In this document: piece by piece, positions 37,576 to 40,575 of the stretch
How positions within the stretch are numbered: position 1 is the stretch's first letter
How the letters are laid out: every line of letters starts with the position of its first letter
Position numbers and translations under genes: made by a program
DNA from: Jannaschia donghaensis
Lineage (GTDB): Bacteria > Pseudomonadota > Alphaproteobacteria > Rhodobacterales > Rhodobacteraceae
Length of the DNA: 40,575 bases
NCBI RefSeq assembly: GCF_001403795.1
Contig: NZ_CXSU01000012.1
Span: 770,931 to 811,505, forward strand
Direction of reading: 5' to 3'
The notes under the pieces: generated by a model
Seen by the model: the letters and a program-made list of their open reading frames with translations, nothing else
What the model was told of the DNA's origin: nothing
Database searches by the model: none

Positions 37576-39183
37576 ATGACCGCAATTCGCGCTGCCGACG
37601 CCCTTGCCCGCCGTCTCTACCATGCCGGGTGCCGCCGCGCGTTCGGGATGCCCGGCGGCGAAGTCCTGACCCTGATCGACGCGCTGGAATCGGTGGGGAT
37701 CGAATTCATTCTGTGTCACCACGAGAACGCCGCCGGCTTCATGGCCGAGGGTGCCCACCATGTCGACGGCGCGCCCGCGATCCTGGTGGCGACCGTCGGA
37801 CCGGGGGCGATGAACGGTGTGAACGTCGTTGCCAACGCCGATCAGGACCGTGTGCCGATGATCGTGCTGACTGGTTGCGTCGATCCGGACGAAGCGGAGA
37901 CGTATACCCATCAGGTCCTGGACCACCGCGCCGTGTTCGCGCCGATCACCAAGGCGACTTTCACCCTGTCGCCGGGTGCCGCCGCCGTTCAGGCCGACAA
38001 GGCCGTTCGCATCGCGACGGGCGGCGCGGGCGGGCGGGCCGGGCCGGTGCATGTCGACGTGCCGATTTCCGTCGCCGACGCGCAGGTGCCCGGTGAAATG
38101 ATCCTGCGGGCCGATAGCGCGGCAGGGTGCATCGGGGCAAATGCGCTCGAGACTGCGGGCGGATGGCTGGCCGGGGCCAGACGGCCGATCATGTTGGCCG
38201 GCCTGGATGCGGTTAATGACGGGGCCGGCACCGCGATCAAGGCCTTTTGCGAAGCGCGTGGCGTGCCGCTGGTCACGTCGTACAAGGGCAAGGGCCTGAT
38301 GGACGAAGGGCACCGGCTGGCCCTGGGCGGGGCCGGGTTGTCGCCAAGGGCAGACGCACATCTGTTGCCGCTGTTCCGCGACGCGGATCTCATCATTCTT
38401 GCGGGCTATGACCCGATCGAGATGCGGCCCGGCTGGCGCAATGTTTGGGACCCCACCACGCAGAACGTGATCGACATCGTTCCACAGGCGAACCTGCACG
38501 GGATGCACGGCGCGACGCTGGAAGTCGTCGCACCCGTGGGGGATACGCTGGATGCCATCCGCGAAGGGATCGCGCCGAACCAGGTCTGGGACTGCGGCGA
38601 GACTCGCGCCGCCTTGAAAACCGCTTTCGCCGCCGAAGACTGGGGTCCGGGGGCCATCGTGGAGGTGTGTCGCGCCGTCTGTCCGACCGAAACCATCGCT
38701 ACAGCGGATTCGGGGGCGCATCGCATCCTATTAAGCCAGATGTGGGATTGCGATGTGCCACGATCGTTGCTGCAATCCTCGGGGCTTTGCACCATGGGAT
38801 GCGCCTTGCCGCTGGCCATCGGGGCCAAGCGCGCCGCGCCTAACCGCGCGGTCGTCGGCTTCATGGGCGATGCCGGCTTCCTAATGGTCGCCGGAGAGTT
38901 GGCGTCCGCGGCTGCACTGGGTCTGCCGGTGGTCTTCGTCGTCTTCGTCGATCGGAGCCTTGCCCTGATCGAACTCAAGCAGCGGCAACGCCAGATGAAA
39001 AACGCTGGCGTCGACTTTGGCGTAACGGACCACGCGGCCGTGGCGCGGGCCTTCGGCGGCAACGGCGTGACGGTGCGCGACCGCAACGGATTGCGCAAGG
39101 CGATGAAAGCGGGATTGAAGGCCGAGACCTTCACGTTGATCGCCTGCGAGATAGACAGGAAGGCGTACGATGGCCGCATCTGA
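37576..39183 (+). CDS. Thiamine-diphosphate-dependent enzyme, acetolactate synthase-like
   Basis: A 535-residue enzyme with the three-domain layout of the acetolactate synthase/pyruvate oxidase family: cofactor-activating Glu in CHHENAAGFMAEGAH, the central domain (about 185-330) and a C-terminal ThDP site MGDAGFLMVAGELASAAALG with FVDRSLALIELKQRQ, where Asp stands for the usual Asn and Ala for the usual third Gly. It is therefore a diverged member; a decarboxylase or carboligase acting on a 2-oxo acid or acyl-CoA is plausible. The ATG at 37576 gives the normal family start. Its end overlaps the CoA-transferase gene by 14 bases, so substrate linkage is likely. Confidence 0.82.
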   Translation: MTAIRAADALARRLYHAGCRRAFGMPGGEVLTLIDALESVGIEFILCHHENAAGFMAEGAHHVDGAPAILVATVGPGAMNGVNVVANADQDRVPMIVLTGCVDPDEAETYTHQVLDHRAVFAPITKATFTLSPGAAAVQADKAVRIATGGAGGRAGPVHVDVPISVADAQVPGEMILRADSAAGCIGANALETAGGWLAGARRPIMLAGLDAVNDGAGTAIKAFCEARGVPLVTSYKGKGLMDEGHRLALGGAGLSPRADAHLLPLFRDADLIILAGYDPIEMRPGWRNVWDPTTQNVIDIVPQANLHGMHGATLEVVAPVGDTLDAIREGIAPNQVWDCGETRAALKTAFAAEDWGPGAIVEVCRAVCPTETIATADSGAHRILLSQMWDCDVPRSLLQSSGLCTMGCALPLAIGAKRAAPNRAVVGFMGDAGFLMVAGELASAAALGLPVVFVVFVDRSLALIELKQRQRQMKNAGVDFGVTDHAAVARAFGGNGVTVRDRNGLRKAMKAGLKAETFTLIACEIDRKAYDGRI

Positions 39184-40372
39184 AACCGCGAAGGGCCCGC
39201 TGGCCGGTGTTCGCGTTCTTGACCTGAGCCGTATTCTGGCCGGGCCGACGTGCACGCAATTGCTGGGCGATCTGGGGGCAACGGTGCTGAAGATCGAAAA
39301 TCCCACGACGGGTGGTGACGACACGCGGCAATGGGGCCCTCCTTACGTGAAGGATGGGGCGCAAGACACTGACCTGTCGGCTTATTTCATGTCCGCCAAC
39401 CGTAACAAACTGTCGTTGGCCGTCGACATCTCTACCGAAGCCGGGCAGGCCGATATCAGGCGTCTGGCTGGTATGGCGGACATCCTGCTGGAGAATTTCA
39501 AGCCCGGGGGTCTGACGAAGTATGGCTTGGACTACGCCAGTCTGAGGGCCGTGAACCCCAGGCTCGTCTATGGGTCCATTTCGGGCTATGGGCAGACGGG
39601 GCCCAACGCGTCCAAGCCGGGGTACGATCTGATGGCGCAGGGCTATGGCGGCATCATGTCGATCACCGGCGATCCGGACGGCGCGCCGATGAAAGTCGGT
39701 GTTGGCATCGCGGACGTCATGTGTGGCATGTACGCGACCGTCGGCATCCTGGCTGCGTTGCGCCATGCGGAGGCGACGGGCGAGGGGCAGCAGGTGGACG
39801 TTGCCCTTGTCGACAGCCAAATCGCCTGGATGATCAACGAAGGCGTCAACACGCGGCTGTCGGGCAAGGCCCCGCAACGCCGCGGCAACGGCCATCCGAA
39901 CATCGTGCCCTACGGCGTTTATGAAACAAGCGACGGACATGTGATCGTCGCGGTCGGGAATGATAGCCAGTTCAGTCGGTTCTGCGGCGTTCTTGATCTG
40001 GAAACGCTCCCCGACGATCCGCGGTATGCGACCAACCCCGCACGGCTGGAAAACCGGAACGGACTTGCCGCTTATCTTATCCCGGCGATCCGGGCGCGTA
40101 CGACCAACGACATCATTGGCGCGCTGGAAGGGGTGAAGGTGCCCGTCGGTCCGGTGCAGAACCTGCCGCAGGTCTTTGCGTCCGATCAGGCAGCGGCGCG
40201 CGGGCTGACGCTCGATATGACGACGCCGGGTCTCGCCGGCGATTTGGTCCTGCCGCTGATCGGCAATCCGCTTCACCTGTCCGCCACGCCGGTCACTTAT
40301 CGTGCACCGCCGCCGCGTTTCGGGGCAGATACGGAACGCCTCACGGCGGACGATCCATTCGATCCGGATTGA
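39170..40372 (+). CDS. CaiB/BaiF (class III) CoA-transferase
   Basis: A 400-residue enzyme of the formyl-CoA/carnitine CoA-transferase family, moving CoA between carboxylic acids. Motifs are GVRVLDLSRILAGPTCTQLL, GDLGATVLKIENP, LLENFKPGGLTKYGLDY, YGSISGYGQTGPNASKPGYD with the catalytic Asp following in GYDLMAQ, and VGVGIADVMCGMYATVG. The acceptor is not predictable. AGGAAGG lies a few bases before the ATG. The pairing with a ThDP enzyme resembles the oxalate system (formyl-CoA transferase with oxalyl-CoA decarboxylase), but the ThDP protein does not clearly match that decarboxylase; an acyl-CoA dehydrogenase may follow outside the window. Confidence 0.88.
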   Translation: MAASETAKGPLAGVRVLDLSRILAGPTCTQLLGDLGATVLKIENPTTGGDDTRQWGPPYVKDGAQDTDLSAYFMSANRNKLSLAVDISTEAGQADIRRLAGMADILLENFKPGGLTKYGLDYASLRAVNPRLVYGSISGYGQTGPNASKPGYDLMAQGYGGIMSITGDPDGAPMKVGVGIADVMCGMYATVGILAALRHAEATGEGQQVDVALVDSQIAWMINEGVNTRLSGKAPQRRGNGHPNIVPYGVYETSDGHVIVAVGNDSQFSRFCGVLDLETLPDDPRYATNPARLENRNGLAAYLIPAIRARTTNDIIGALEGVKVPVGPVQNLPQVFASDQAAARGLTLDMTTPGLAGDLVLPLIGNPLHLSATPVTYRAPPPRFGADTERLTADDPFDPD

Positions 40373-40575
40373 TCGGCGAAAATCGGCGCGAATTTCAAGC
40401 AGAGCGACGGGATCCCGCTCATATCGGATGACATACAGTCACGACTCCGTCATGCCGCTCCGTCTGCTATAGGCGGGCGCGGACCCCGCCGATAGGGATC
40501 GGACGACGCAGAAATCTTCCGTATCCGGAGCCGCCCCCTGTCCCGCCACGATATCTTTGACCAACCCGTTACTTT
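40373..40575. other. Non-coding end of the window
   Basis: No open frame with coding character is seen. GGCGGG near 40472 can pair with a following CCCGCC across about seven bases, but there is no T run, so a terminator is not claimed. A further gene probably begins beyond the window. Confidence 0.3.

Overview
The window looks like chromosomal DNA of an alphaproteobacterium, most likely of the Rhodobacteraceae (Roseobacter group). The reasons are high G+C and GC-ending codons, Entner-Doudoroff genes, CimA-type isoleucine synthesis, an alphaproteobacterial LexA box (GTTC-N7-GTTC), and several small protein families I associate with that family. The genus cannot be read from the sequence. There is no insertion sequence, phage, CRISPR array, rRNA or replication origin. 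One tRNA gene is present, and no gap between genes exceeds 300 bases.

Layout. 1-5.9 kb: the 3' end of ligA overlapping recG, then a 41-residue membrane peptide behind a LexA box, closed by a strong terminator. After it come a soluble chemotaxis-type protein, an IscU-like scaffold lacking its third cysteine, hisI and an acetyltransferase. 5.9-16.9 kb: housekeeping metabolism, namely edd-eda behind a perfect LacI-type palindrome, a PEP-mutase-family enzyme, cysS, cimA behind 11-bp-phased repeats, an NDUFAF6-like protein, a flavin reductase, an agmatinase-family enzyme, a secreted protein, a DUF4342 protein and lipA. 16.9-21.3 kb: a two-gene cytochrome c operon, a fructose-bisphosphatase/NTP-transferase pair joined by TAATG, and kynureninase.

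21.5-30.2 kb is the most distinctive part. A processive family 2 glycosyltransferase and a one-helix periplasmic adaptor form a translationally coupled operon behind a receiver protein that carries a cluster of CxxC zinc-ribbon motifs and a degenerate GGDEF-like end. Downstream on the same strand are a lone receiver and a multi-membrane-span hybrid histidine kinase. Divergently, an Hpt phosphotransfer protein overlaps a UDP-glucose 4-epimerase gene. I read this as an exopolysaccharide synthase built together with its own phosphorelay. A gapped 8-bp inverted repeat sits in the divergent promoter region.

30.3-40.4 kb: a coupled L,D-transpeptidase/extensin-like pair (cell wall); a phosphonate-type ABC transporter operon with a candidate Pho box, an intercistronic hairpin and a HAD protein lacking the second motif I aspartate; tRNA-Ser(GGA) with its own promoter; a secreted DUF302 protein; and a thiamine-diphosphate enzyme overlapping a class III CoA-transferase.

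All functions are assigned by reading motifs; no database search was possible. Starts were chosen from Shine-Dalgarno spacing and family length and are flagged where uncertain.
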